Part shown: piece by piece, positions 1-6,406 of the stretch
Position numbering within the stretch: position 1 is the first letter of the stretch
Layout of the letters: each line of letters begins with the position of its first letter
Assembly (NCBI GenBank): GCA_964384335.1
Contig: CAYLKN010000029.1
Location: 1 to 24,908, forward strand
Length of the DNA: 24,908 nt
Direction of reading: 5' to 3'
Origin: JAUICS01 sp964384335
Lineage (GTDB): Bacteria; Pseudomonadota; Alphaproteobacteria; Micavibrionales; Micavibrionaceae
The notes under the pieces: model-generated
Told to the model about the DNA's origin: nothing
The model's input: only the letters and a program-made list of their open reading frames with translations
Database searches by the model: none
Made by a program: the position numbers and the translations under genes

Positions 1-566
1 AGAGCCAGCCTGTAACCATTGTTATCCGTTATTATGAGAACAGGATTTGCCGGGTCGGCCTCTATTTTCTGTCTCAGTCTGTAAATATGGGTTTCCAGTG
101 TATGGGTTTCGATATTCCCCCCGTATGACCAGATCACCGAGAGAAGATCCTTTTTATCCATGCGGTTTTGGCCGGCATTATAAAGGGCAAAAAGAATATC
201 CCGTTCTTTCTCGGTAAGCTGGACGGATTCGCCGGTTTCTTTTGAAGTAAACACATTATCCTCCGCAGAAAGCGAAAACCTTTCTGTATCAATAGATTGT
301 TTCGGGTCTTTTGAATGTCTGCCCGGAGCCGATATCGTCTGAAGTGTTTTCAGAAACGTCTGCATATCGACCGGCGTGTTTAAGCAGTGCGTTTCCCCTC
401 CGCCCGTTTCTATTTCAATTTCGGGCGCGCTATTTCCTGTGATTTTCAATCCAATCGCAATTTCGGCCTTTTTATCATCGGTTATAGAAACATCCTCAAA
501 ATACGCCTCGATTTGTGTAAACAAGGCATTCAGAAGAATGTGATTATCCTTCAGGGCAATTTTCAT
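1..566 (-). CDS. Winged-helix (OmpR/PhoB-type) DNA-binding regulator, C-terminus cut by window edge
   Basis: My reverse translation from the ATG at 566-564 reads open to the window edge for 188 residues. Residues about 105-188 look like a Trans_reg_C winged helix: a LTEKERDILFAL helix, a DKKDLLSVIW helix, then the recognition-helix pattern THTLETHIYRLRQKIE and the ITDNNGYRL hairpin. This fold binds DNA and usually follows a phospho-receiver. Here the first 80 residues are too short for a normal receiver and show no acidic phospho-acceptor cluster. A late segment, LNTPVDMQTFLKTL, resembles the end of a receiver (K-P..L...L), with threonine where the conserved lysine sits. It is therefore probably a phosphorylation-independent regulator with a degenerate receiver remnant. 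It diverges from the gene at 712. A link to the light-sensing cluster is only positional. Confidence 0.75.
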   Translation of the reverse strand, partial: MKIALKDNHILLNALFTQIEAYFEDVSITDDKKAEIAIGLKITGNSAPEIEIETGGGETHCLNTPVDMQTFLKTLQTISAPGRHSKDPKQSIDTERFSLSAEDNVFTSKETGESVQLTEKERDILFALYNAGQNRMDKKDLLSVIWSYGGNIETHTLETHIYRLRQKIEADPANPVLIITDNNGYRLA

Positions 567-711
567 GGTGTCAAAACCCTTTTTACTTTCTGTTAAGACG
601 ATAATTTTTTCCGCCTGTCATGCAAGTGTTTTTGTAAGGCATTGTTTTTAATTATGATTTTTATGGAATGATCCTTGCTTATCTTTTTACACAGAAGAAA
701 AGGGGAAAACG

Positions 712-1500
712 ATGCTTGATATATATATGTATCATGGCGGCGAAGCTAAAAATGCCGATGCCGCAGTCAGAAAATCTAATACGCCGGTTCTGAAACATGC
801 GCAGGATGCAAGGAGCGCAGGGGGCATGCCGGTATGGGGTCAGCCTGAAACAAACAAGGAAAAAATCGCCCAGCAGATTACGGATGTTCTGAGCGGCAAT
901 ACACAAGATTTCAGTAACAGCGTTGAAGGCAATGCATTCGCCAATGCGAATGCATCCATTAAAAGCCAGGGATCAGAAGCTTTCGGCTTTGGCGATTTGC
1001 TTGATATGGCGAACCCACTGCAGCATATTCCCATTGTAAATTTTGTTTACAGGGAAGTGACGGGGGATACGATCAAACCTGTATCCAGCCTTATAGGCGG
1101 CGCCGCATTCGGAGGGGTTATGGGTGCGGCAGGTGGACTTGCCAATATCATTATGAAGGAAGAAACAGGGCAGGATATGAACAGTATGGTAAAAAATGCC
1201 ATATTTGCACCCACAACGGGATATTCTTTGGGATACTCATCCGAAAATCAAAAATTTGAAAACACGGAACATGACACTGATCAAGCAGACGGCGGATACC
1301 GATCGACAAAAGGATTTGAAGACATAACCCTCAGATCCTACGCCGCCGATTACCTGACAGTTATTGAAAACTATCAGAACGACAGAACTTATGGCGCCAT
1401 GCCGGAAAAAATCTATAAAAATGCCAGAGCACTGGTTCCTGAGAGAGAGGAGATTTCAAAGGTTAACTTTGATAACAGCAAAGGTATTACGGATTTCTGA
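712..1500 (+). CDS. Hypothetical protein, 262 aa
   Basis: I do not recognise a function. The ATG is preceded by the purine-rich stretch AAAAGGGGAAAA, a usable ribosome binding site. The first 95 residues are polar and low in complexity. Residues about 96-150 hold a segment beginning GDLLDMANPLQHIPIVNFVY, followed by a glycine/alanine-rich hydrophobic stretch (about 125-147) that could insert in or pack against a membrane. The pattern (DLLD..NPLQHIPIV...YRE.TGD, then GGAAFGG) resembles conserved hypothetical proteins I associate with alphaproteobacteria; that is recollection, not a search. The C-terminal 100 residues are polar and include SYAADYLTVIENYQNDRTYG. There is no signal peptide. A 193-bp gap separates it from the photoactive yellow protein cluster, so it is probably transcribed separately. 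Confidence 0.75.
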   Translation: MLDIYMYHGGEAKNADAAVRKSNTPVLKHAQDARSAGGMPVWGQPETNKEKIAQQITDVLSGNTQDFSNSVEGNAFANANASIKSQGSEAFGFGDLLDMANPLQHIPIVNFVYREVTGDTIKPVSSLIGGAAFGGVMGAAGGLANIIMKEETGQDMNSMVKNAIFAPTTGYSLGYSSENQKFENTEHDTDQADGGYRSTKGFEDITLRSYAADYLTVIENYQNDRTYGAMPEKIYKNARALVPEREEISKVNFDNSKGITDF

Positions 1501-1570
1501 AGTTTTCTCCTTGGAAAAGTATACACCTCATAATAGCACACATAGATATGTATTATTTATAGTTTAGAAT

Positions 1571-1599
1571 TTGTTAAGGATTTGGATTACACTCTTATA
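1571..1599 (+). promoter_or_regulatory. Candidate sigma70 promoter for the PYP cluster
   Basis: In the 193-bp gap before the cluster, TTGTTA (1571-1576) and CTTATA (1594-1599) lie 17 bp apart, 95 bp upstream of the ATG at 1694. The match to consensus is partial. No other promoter-like pair in the gap was better. The rest of the gap (1501-1570, 1600-1680) shows no clear terminator or operator. Confidence 0.3.
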
Positions 1600-1681
1600 G
1601 GTATAAGCGATATTTATGTTGCACTTAAGAAGATATCCGGCCGCATAAATACGCTTGGTTTTTAATGCTAAAACAATCTAT

Positions 1682-1687
1682 AGGAGG
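1682..1687 (+). promoter_or_regulatory. Ribosome binding site fixing the start at 1694
   Basis: AGGAGG lies 6 nt before the ATG at 1694. The frame is also open upstream to a TTG at 1655, but that codon has no such site, so 1694 is preferred. Confidence 0.75.
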
Positions 1688-1693
1688 CCAGAC

Positions 1694-2335
1694 ATGAGAT
1701 TGTGGCTCAGTGAAAAATCCATAACATCCAATTTGTTCAAGATGCAGGATAGAAGTGAGGCTTTGAGCCAGCTATCCAATCAGACACGCTCTGTCGTAAG
1801 CCAGGCGGAAAAAAATAAATCCAGAAAGAATGGTAAGGCGAACGGAACGGCCGGTCCATTTGGATCGGGAAAGATTATTCTTCGGCGCACGGGTCAGCTT
1901 CCCTACACATTTCATCCTGTGGCCCAGCTGGGCTTTGCCACAAGTTACTGTGTCGATCTGCCGATATGGTATGAGATTAACCTCTGGCTTGATACAAATA
2001 ACCGCTATGTCATCAATATACGCCGTTTTGCAAAAGCCGATGATGAGCAGGATATCCATGTCGTTCTTGAGGCAAGTTCCCATGACGAGACTTTAAGCCT
2101 TCTTGAAAAATATGATCCGCTGAACGACATAACGGTGAACGTTGATTTCTCCGAGCCGATGTCTCTGGCGGCCCTGACTTTAAACGGCCTCGTTTTATGC
2201 CGCGATATAGAAATAACACGGAAACAGTATTATGGCGTATTGAGCGAGTTGTTCAGCGAAATGCACAGAGAGGTGCATGAGGAAAATACCGGTTCTTCCC
2301 CCGCGGAAAATGAAGCCCAGCTCGAGGCGGCCTGA
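1694..2335 (+). CDS. Uncharacterised protein of the PYP cluster (family member 1, 213 aa)
   Basis: No function recognised. The first 60 residues are polar, with a lysine-rich linker (KNKSRKNGKANG). Residues about 60-135 match the product of 3657-4076: R.(S/T)G..PY.F near 64-73, a W-(Y/H)-E-I-N motif at 92-96, then a (N/G)..YV..I segment and a D-I-(H/I)-V strand around 120-124. The alternation of polar and hydrophobic residues suggests a small mostly beta domain followed by a helical C-terminus (about 174-193) and an acidic tail. There is no signal peptide or membrane segment. It is the first gene of the cluster and ends 22 bp before pcl, so the two are probably co-transcribed. It may be a chaperone for chromophore loading or a signalling partner of PYP; both are guesses from position and from the paralogue next to pyp. 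Confidence 0.85.
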   Translation: MRLWLSEKSITSNLFKMQDRSEALSQLSNQTRSVVSQAEKNKSRKNGKANGTAGPFGSGKIILRRTGQLPYTFHPVAQLGFATSYCVDLPIWYEINLWLDTNNRYVINIRRFAKADDEQDIHVVLEASSHDETLSLLEKYDPLNDITVNVDFSEPMSLAALTLNGLVLCRDIEITRKQYYGVLSELFSEMHREVHEENTGSSPAENEAQLEAA

Positions 2336-2357
2336 TCCTTAAAGGAAAGAAAAAGCC

Positions 2358-3593
2358 ATGAGCAGTATTTCCGGGATATGTGACTTTTCTGATGAAAATC
2401 TTGCGCGCCTGATTTACGCCCTTGTGTGGGATGAAATCAGGGCGCTGCGGGGAGGCGTGTCGGTATCCGTTGCCGCACAGGGAAATGATGTTTTCGCAAC
2501 GCGTGTCAGGAAAGAAGACGACAATACACTGAATACACTAGGGCTGGACAGTCTGGAGCTTATAGGTGTAACCACGCGTCTTAACGAATTTTTCCAGGTT
2601 TCATCAACGGGTTTTGAAGATCTTCTTCTCGGGGCAAGAAAAGTGTCGCATTGGAAAGACATTGTTCTGAAAGCCAGAGTGGTAAATGATCAAAGCCTTA
2701 CTTTCAGGACGTCCGGATCTACTGGTGAACCGAAACGATGCACACACACACTGGCGGATCTTACGGAAGAGGCACAATGCTGGCTTAATACATTTGGAAG
2801 TCCAAGACGCCTGATCAGTTTGGTTTCCCCCCATCATCTCTACGGTTTCATGTTTACGGCCCTTTTGCCCTGCCTTTGTAAAACGGAAGTTGTCGATCTC
2901 TGGCATCATCGTTACGGAATTTTAAAAACCTCAGGAATAGAAGATTTAGGAATCGAAGAGGGGGACTGGCTGATTGCAACGCCATTCATGCTGTCCCAAA
3001 ATCTGTCCGGGTTTGATGCCATACCTCCGAACATTGTTATCATAAGCTCGACTGAGCCAATGGATGAAATTCTGGCACAGGGACTGACTGATAAAGGCTT
3101 CGGGGATGTGATTGATATCTACGGATGTTCGGAATATGGGGGCATAGGATACCGGCGCGTGCCTGATGAAGACAGTTTCAACCTGCTGTCATGTCTGGAC
3201 GTTTCGGAAGACGGGGATACATTGACCAGAAACGGGCAATCCTTTCGGACGCTAGACCGATTGCAGCGCGTTGAGCACAGAAAATTCAAAATCTGCGGGA
3301 GAAGGGATAAAGGACTGCAGATTGCCGGTATAAATGTTTTTCCGGACAATATTGCGCAAAAAATTAAAGAACTTCCCTATATCAGGGATTGTAAAATCGA
3401 GATTGGTGAAGACAAAGCCCAGTTGGCACGAAAATATCTGAAGGCCGTGATAGTTCCCGAAATCGATATGCCAATACACAAGGCTGAATCAGAATTGCGC
3501 CAGTGGTGCGGCTTGAATTTAAACGCATCTGAAAAACCGGCTTCGTTTGTTTTTGTTAATGAGGAAGCGATGAGCGGAACTGTAAATGCTTAG
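2358..3593 (+). CDS. pcl: p-Coumarate-activating adenylation enzyme (p-coumaroyl ligase) with N-terminal carrier-like segment
   Basis: 411 aa, member of the AMP-binding (ANL) family. It is expected to adenylate p-coumarate and pass it to a thiol for attachment to PYP. Core motifs visible: A3-type SGSTGEPK (119-126), A5-type YGCSE (255-259) and A8-type GRRDKGLQIAG (314-324). The context (pyp and tal in the same run of genes) gives the substrate. Two features are unusual. Residues 60-102 read like an acyl carrier protein, with LGLDSLEL around Ser65, the position of the phosphopantetheine serine. The A3 motif comes at residue 119, much earlier than in plant 4-coumarate ligases, so the usual N-terminal subdomain is reduced. 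The C-terminus ends MSGTVNA, where the A10 motif would normally have G-K; the catalytic lysine appears to be threonine. The start has an AAGGAAAG site. Confidence 0.88.
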   Translation: MSSISGICDFSDENLARLIYALVWDEIRALRGGVSVSVAAQGNDVFATRVRKEDDNTLNTLGLDSLELIGVTTRLNEFFQVSSTGFEDLLLGARKVSHWKDIVLKARVVNDQSLTFRTSGSTGEPKRCTHTLADLTEEAQCWLNTFGSPRRLISLVSPHHLYGFMFTALLPCLCKTEVVDLWHHRYGILKTSGIEDLGIEEGDWLIATPFMLSQNLSGFDAIPPNIVIISSTEPMDEILAQGLTDKGFGDVIDIYGCSEYGGIGYRRVPDEDSFNLLSCLDVSEDGDTLTRNGQSFRTLDRLQRVEHRKFKICGRRDKGLQIAGINVFPDNIAQKIKELPYIRDCKIEIGEDKAQLARKYLKAVIVPEIDMPIHKAESELRQWCGLNLNASEKPASFVFVNEEAMSGTVNA

Positions 3594-3656
3594 CGTGAGT
3601 TTTTATTTTCTAATTTTCATAGTTTCAAAGCTTTAGGACCAGGCAGGTAAAAAGGA

Positions 3657-4076
3657 ATGGAGACATCTCATACAATAAAACGATCCGGTGAGGCCCCTTA
3701 CAAGTTTAACGGGGAGTTGATTGTTGAAAAGAACAATTACAGCCCGGCTGTGTCGATGTGGCACGAGATTAATGTTTATAAAAAAGAGGGGAACGGATAT
3801 GTGCTCGTGATTAAAGCACTGAAAAAAGCGGAGGGGGATCCGGATATCATATCGGTTCATAAACCTTCCAATGCGCAGGAGCTTATCCGGAAAATTATTG
3901 ATCATGACTGCAAAAATGATGTGTGCAGCGACATTGATTTACTCGATCAGAACAGACCTGTGATTGATTTGATCATGGATGCGGTGAATATGCGCCAACG
4001 TACAGATATCGCCGGAAAGAACTGGGCCGCAATGGTGGGCGATTTGCTTTACGATTTTTACATGATGTCAAAATGA
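3657..4076 (+). CDS. Uncharacterised protein of the PYP cluster (family member 2, 139 aa)
   Basis: No function recognised. Residues 7-70 align by eye with residues about 63-125 of the protein encoded at 1694-2335: KRSGEAPYKF against RRTGQLPYTF, MWHEINVY against IWYEINLW, then GYVLVIKALKKAEGDPDI against RYVINIRRFAKADDEQDI. Unlike that paralogue it lacks the long polar N-terminus and is close to a single domain, with a C-terminal helical part (about 95-139, including VIDLIMDAVNMR). There is no signal peptide or membrane segment, so it should be cytoplasmic like PYP. It starts 63 bp after pcl and ends 40 bp before pyp. Position directly upstream of pyp suggests a role with the photoreceptor or its chromophore, which is inference. 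Confidence 0.85.
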   Translation: METSHTIKRSGEAPYKFNGELIVEKNNYSPAVSMWHEINVYKKEGNGYVLVIKALKKAEGDPDIISVHKPSNAQELIRKIIDHDCKNDVCSDIDLLDQNRPVIDLIMDAVNMRQRTDIAGKNWAAMVGDLLYDFYMMSK

Positions 4077-4103
4077 AGTTTTTAAACCAAAAAGCCAAAA
4101 CGG

Positions 4104-4111
4104 AAAGGAGG
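4104..4111 (+). promoter_or_regulatory. Very strong ribosome binding site of pyp
   Basis: AAAGGAGG, 5 nt before the pyp ATG, is the longest anti-16S match in this cluster. It suggests that the photoreceptor is made in greater amount than the enzymes sharing its transcript. Confidence 0.7.
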
Positions 4112-4116
4112 CTACT

Positions 4117-4500
4117 ATGACTAACATGGAAATCGCTGAATTCGGAAGTGAGGACCTGGATAACAGACTGGCGGAAGGGCCGCAATATGCGGAGGCACTG
4201 CCATTCGGTGCAATCCTGCTTGATCAGATGGGCAATATTTTGCGGTACAATTCCGCAGAGGGGTTTATTTCCGGCCGCAGTCCCGAAGATGTTATCGGAA
4301 AGAATTTTTTCAACGACGTTGCACCGTGTGCCAAAGGGCGCGAGCTTTACGGCGCGTTCTCCAAAGGTGTTGCGGACGGACAAATTAACAAGCTTCTGGA
4401 TTACACCTTCGATTACAAGATGGAAAAAGCACGCGTGCGTATCCACCTGAAAAGTGAAGACGCCCAGAAAGGCATCTGGATGTTCATCAAACGGACTTGA
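4117..4500 (+). CDS. pyp: Photoactive yellow protein (blue-light receptor, PAS fold)
   Basis: 127 aa, close to the 125 aa of Halorhodospira halophila PYP and collinear with it with an offset of +2, with only a short indel near residues 20-25. PYP carries p-coumarate in thioester linkage to a cysteine and photocycles on blue light. Pocket residues by comparison with my memory of the H. halophila sequence: Tyr44 (Tyr42), Glu48 (Glu46), Arg54 (Arg52), Cys71 in the VAPC motif (Cys69, chromophore attachment), Phe98 (Phe96), Tyr100 (Tyr98) and Met102 (Met100). Shared blocks include FGSED near the N-terminus, VIGKNFF (59-65), and FIKRT at the end against FVKRV. Thr50 is replaced by Ser52 and Asp48 by Phe50, which may tune colour or kinetics. 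No output domain is fused, so the signal must pass to a separate partner. It sits between two uncharacterised small genes. Confidence 0.97.
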   Translation: MTNMEIAEFGSEDLDNRLAEGPQYAEALPFGAILLDQMGNILRYNSAEGFISGRSPEDVIGKNFFNDVAPCAKGRELYGAFSKGVADGQINKLLDYTFDYKMEKARVRIHLKSEDAQKGIWMFIKRT

Positions 4501-4544
4501 TTTCATACAGTTTTTAAATTTTTTGTAAAAGAAAGGAATGTGCC

Positions 4545-4766
4545 ATGACAAATAGTAATGACGAGCTGTTCACCGAAGAAGAAAAGGCAATGATGGATCT
4601 TGCACAAGGCATTATTGAAGAAATCAATGATGCAAGCTCCCATGTCGAGAAACTCAAGGACACGTCCCGTATGCTGGCCCGGATGATTTCCGAAGGTGCC
4701 GAGAGGGAGCGTAATCTTCGCCTTGAGATCCACGACCTTAAAACAAGACTTAACGAGGCAGCCTGA
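4545..4766 (+). CDS. Small coiled-coil protein between pyp and tal, 73 aa
   Basis: No family recognised. The protein is highly charged and predicted helical almost throughout. Residues about 10-30 and 32-70 show heptad-like spacing of L, I, M and V, including a C-terminal ERERNLRLEIHDLKTRL segment typical of a coiled coil. There are no cysteines, no signal peptide and no membrane segment. The ATG follows an AAGAAAGGA site. It starts 44 bp after pyp and ends 14 bp before tal in the same direction, so it is almost certainly on the same transcript. A dimeric adaptor or a partner that reads the PYP signal state is possible but unproven. Its length and codon use fit a real gene, not a chance frame. 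Confidence 0.75.
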   Translation: MTNSNDELFTEEEKAMMDLAQGIIEEINDASSHVEKLKDTSRMLARMISEGAERERNLRLEIHDLKTRLNEAA

Positions 4767-4780
4767 AAACATTAAAAGCA

Positions 4781-6343
4781 ATGAAAAACCTTTCGGAGGA
4801 TAAGCGGGAAGCTGTTGTGCATTTATTGGAAAACGGCTCCCGCTTGTCGCTCGACAGTCTTGTGGATATCGCTCTTAATAAAAGAAAGGTCCAACTTTCC
4901 GGGGACATCTGTCACAAGCTGGACAAATGTTACGCATATTTAAACAGAGAGATTGAAAAAGGAAGAAAAATATACGGTATTACAACCGGTTTTGGTCCTC
5001 TTGTAGAATTTTGCGTTGATCCTTCCTGCGGCAAACAGCATCAGCATAATTTATTATACCACCTGGCTAGCGGAACCGGGCCGGCATTTCCTTCCGATGC
5101 CGTAAGGGCGATTATGCTGTGCCGGTTAATTACACTTTCAAAAGGGCATTCCGGTGTTTCACAGGATGTTGTTTCTTTTATTGTTGCAGCTCTAAACTCT
5201 GATTTTATTCCTTTTATCCCTGAGATGGGGACCGTCGGCGCGAGTGGTGACCTGACCCCCCTGGCGCATATGGCCCTCGCCTTTACGGGTGAAGGATATT
5301 GTCTTGTTAAAGGACAAAAAACCGATGCGCATAAAGCTCTGCTTCAATCCGGAATGAAACCTTTGCAACTGGAAAGACGAGATGCGCTTGCGCTTGTCAA
5401 TGGAACGGCGGCCATGACAGGAACCGCCTTGTTAAACGGTGCCAGGGCAGGAGGGCTTATTGATATTGCGTTAAAGCTTAATGCATTGCATGCCGAATGC
5501 CTGGTTGCACAAAAGGAAGCCTGGCATCCCGTAATTTCTGAAAAACGCGGCCAGGACGGGCAGATGGTTGCCGCGCAAAAGCTGTGGTCCATGATTGAAG
5601 ATAGCGGAATGCTGCATCAGGATATGCCGCACTATGCCAACGATCCGCCACTTGTACAGGATCCTTACAGCTTACGATGCGCGCCCCAGATTACAGGCGC
5701 GGTTATTGATCAATGGAAACATCATCAAAACATACTCGAAAACGAAATACACGGGATTGACGACAACCCGGTCATCGATCCGGACAGAGAACTGATCTTA
5801 CATGGCGGTAATTTTCACGGACAGCCGATCGCGTTTGTCAGCGATATGCTTGCGCAGGCCTGTTCAGTGCTTGCAATTCATTCAGAGCGACGCATTTCCC
5901 GCATTACAGACCCTTTGCGCAATAATGGTCTGCCTGCATATCTCCAGCCAAACAATACCGGTCTGAACAGCGGTTTTATGGGTGCGCAGGTAACGGCGTC
6001 GGCTCTGGTTGCGGAGATGCGATCATTATCTGTACCCGCATCCATTCAATCAATTCCGACAAACAACAACAATCAGGACATCGTTCCAATGGGCACAATT
6101 GCGGCCAGACGGTGCAGGGATATAATTGGCCTCTGTCATAAGGTATTTGCAATTGAAGCGTTATGTCTGGCACAGGCTGCGGAAATAAGAGGGCTTCAGA
6201 AGTTTGGCGAGGCATCATGTGACTTGGTTCAGCGCATCAGGGAATTCAGTGCTCCCCTGCAAGACGACAGGCCGCTTTCGGAGGAGATAGAAAAGCTGGC
6301 AGATTATTTTCATTCAAATTGTTTGAAGAGCCTGGAAATATAG
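4781..6343 (+). CDS. tal: Tyrosine ammonia-lyase (aromatic amino acid lyase family)
   Basis: 520 aa. It converts L-tyrosine to p-coumarate and ammonia, supplying the PYP chromophore. The Ala-Ser-Gly triad that forms the MIO cofactor is at 154-156 (GTVGASGDLTPLAH). The catalytic tyrosine lies in KIYGITTGFG (Tyr65). The selectivity pair is His94-Leu95 (LLYHLASG), as in Rhodobacter TAL; histidine ammonia-lyases have Ser-His and phenylalanine ammonia-lyases Phe-Leu at this place. Other family blocks are present: NGTAAMTG, QDPYSLRCAPQ, NPVIDP and GNFHGQPIAF. Length matches bacterial lyases. The start lacks a good ribosome binding site and lies 14 bp after the small coiled-coil gene, so translational coupling is likely. 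No urocanase or other histidine-degradation gene is nearby. The stop codon falls in a two-copy 15-bp tandem repeat. Confidence 0.93.
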   Translation: MKNLSEDKREAVVHLLENGSRLSLDSLVDIALNKRKVQLSGDICHKLDKCYAYLNREIEKGRKIYGITTGFGPLVEFCVDPSCGKQHQHNLLYHLASGTGPAFPSDAVRAIMLCRLITLSKGHSGVSQDVVSFIVAALNSDFIPFIPEMGTVGASGDLTPLAHMALAFTGEGYCLVKGQKTDAHKALLQSGMKPLQLERRDALALVNGTAAMTGTALLNGARAGGLIDIALKLNALHAECLVAQKEAWHPVISEKRGQDGQMVAAQKLWSMIEDSGMLHQDMPHYANDPPLVQDPYSLRCAPQITGAVIDQWKHHQNILENEIHGIDDNPVIDPDRELILHGGNFHGQPIAFVSDMLAQACSVLAIHSERRISRITDPLRNNGLPAYLQPNNTGLNSGFMGAQVTASALVAEMRSLSVPASIQSIPTNNNNQDIVPMGTIAARRCRDIIGLCHKVFAIEALCLAQAAEIRGLQKFGEASCDLVQRIREFSAPLQDDRPLSEEIEKLADYFHSNCLKSLEI

Positions 6344-6361
6344 CGCCAGGAAATATAGAAC
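6332..6361. repeat. Two-copy 15-bp tandem repeat over the tal stop codon
   Basis: ctggaaatatagcgc (6332-6346) is followed directly by caggaaatatagaac (6347-6361), identical at 12 of 15 positions. The TAG stop of tal is in the first copy and a second in-frame TAG is in the next. The remaining convergent tal-recG gap (to 6406) shows no terminator hairpin. Confidence 0.6.
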
Positions 6362-6406
6362 CAGGCAAGACACAAAAACGCAGAGCACAGAGCATAAAAA
6401 CAAATC

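Noticed and set aside
669..674. TGATCC 38 bp upstream of the gene at 712 as an RpoE-controlled promoter
   Set aside because: No TA-rich -10 element lies 17-19 bp downstream (AGAAGA instead), so the hexamer alone is likely chance.
3973..4551. Long minus-strand open frame (192 codons) across pyp
   Set aside because: It is antisense to a clearly recognised PYP gene, shows no family features and has no ribosome binding site worth noting.
4781..6343. Histidine ammonia-lyase identity
   Set aside because: The selectivity pair is His-Leu, not Ser-His, and the gene sits with pyp and pcl; no hut genes are present.
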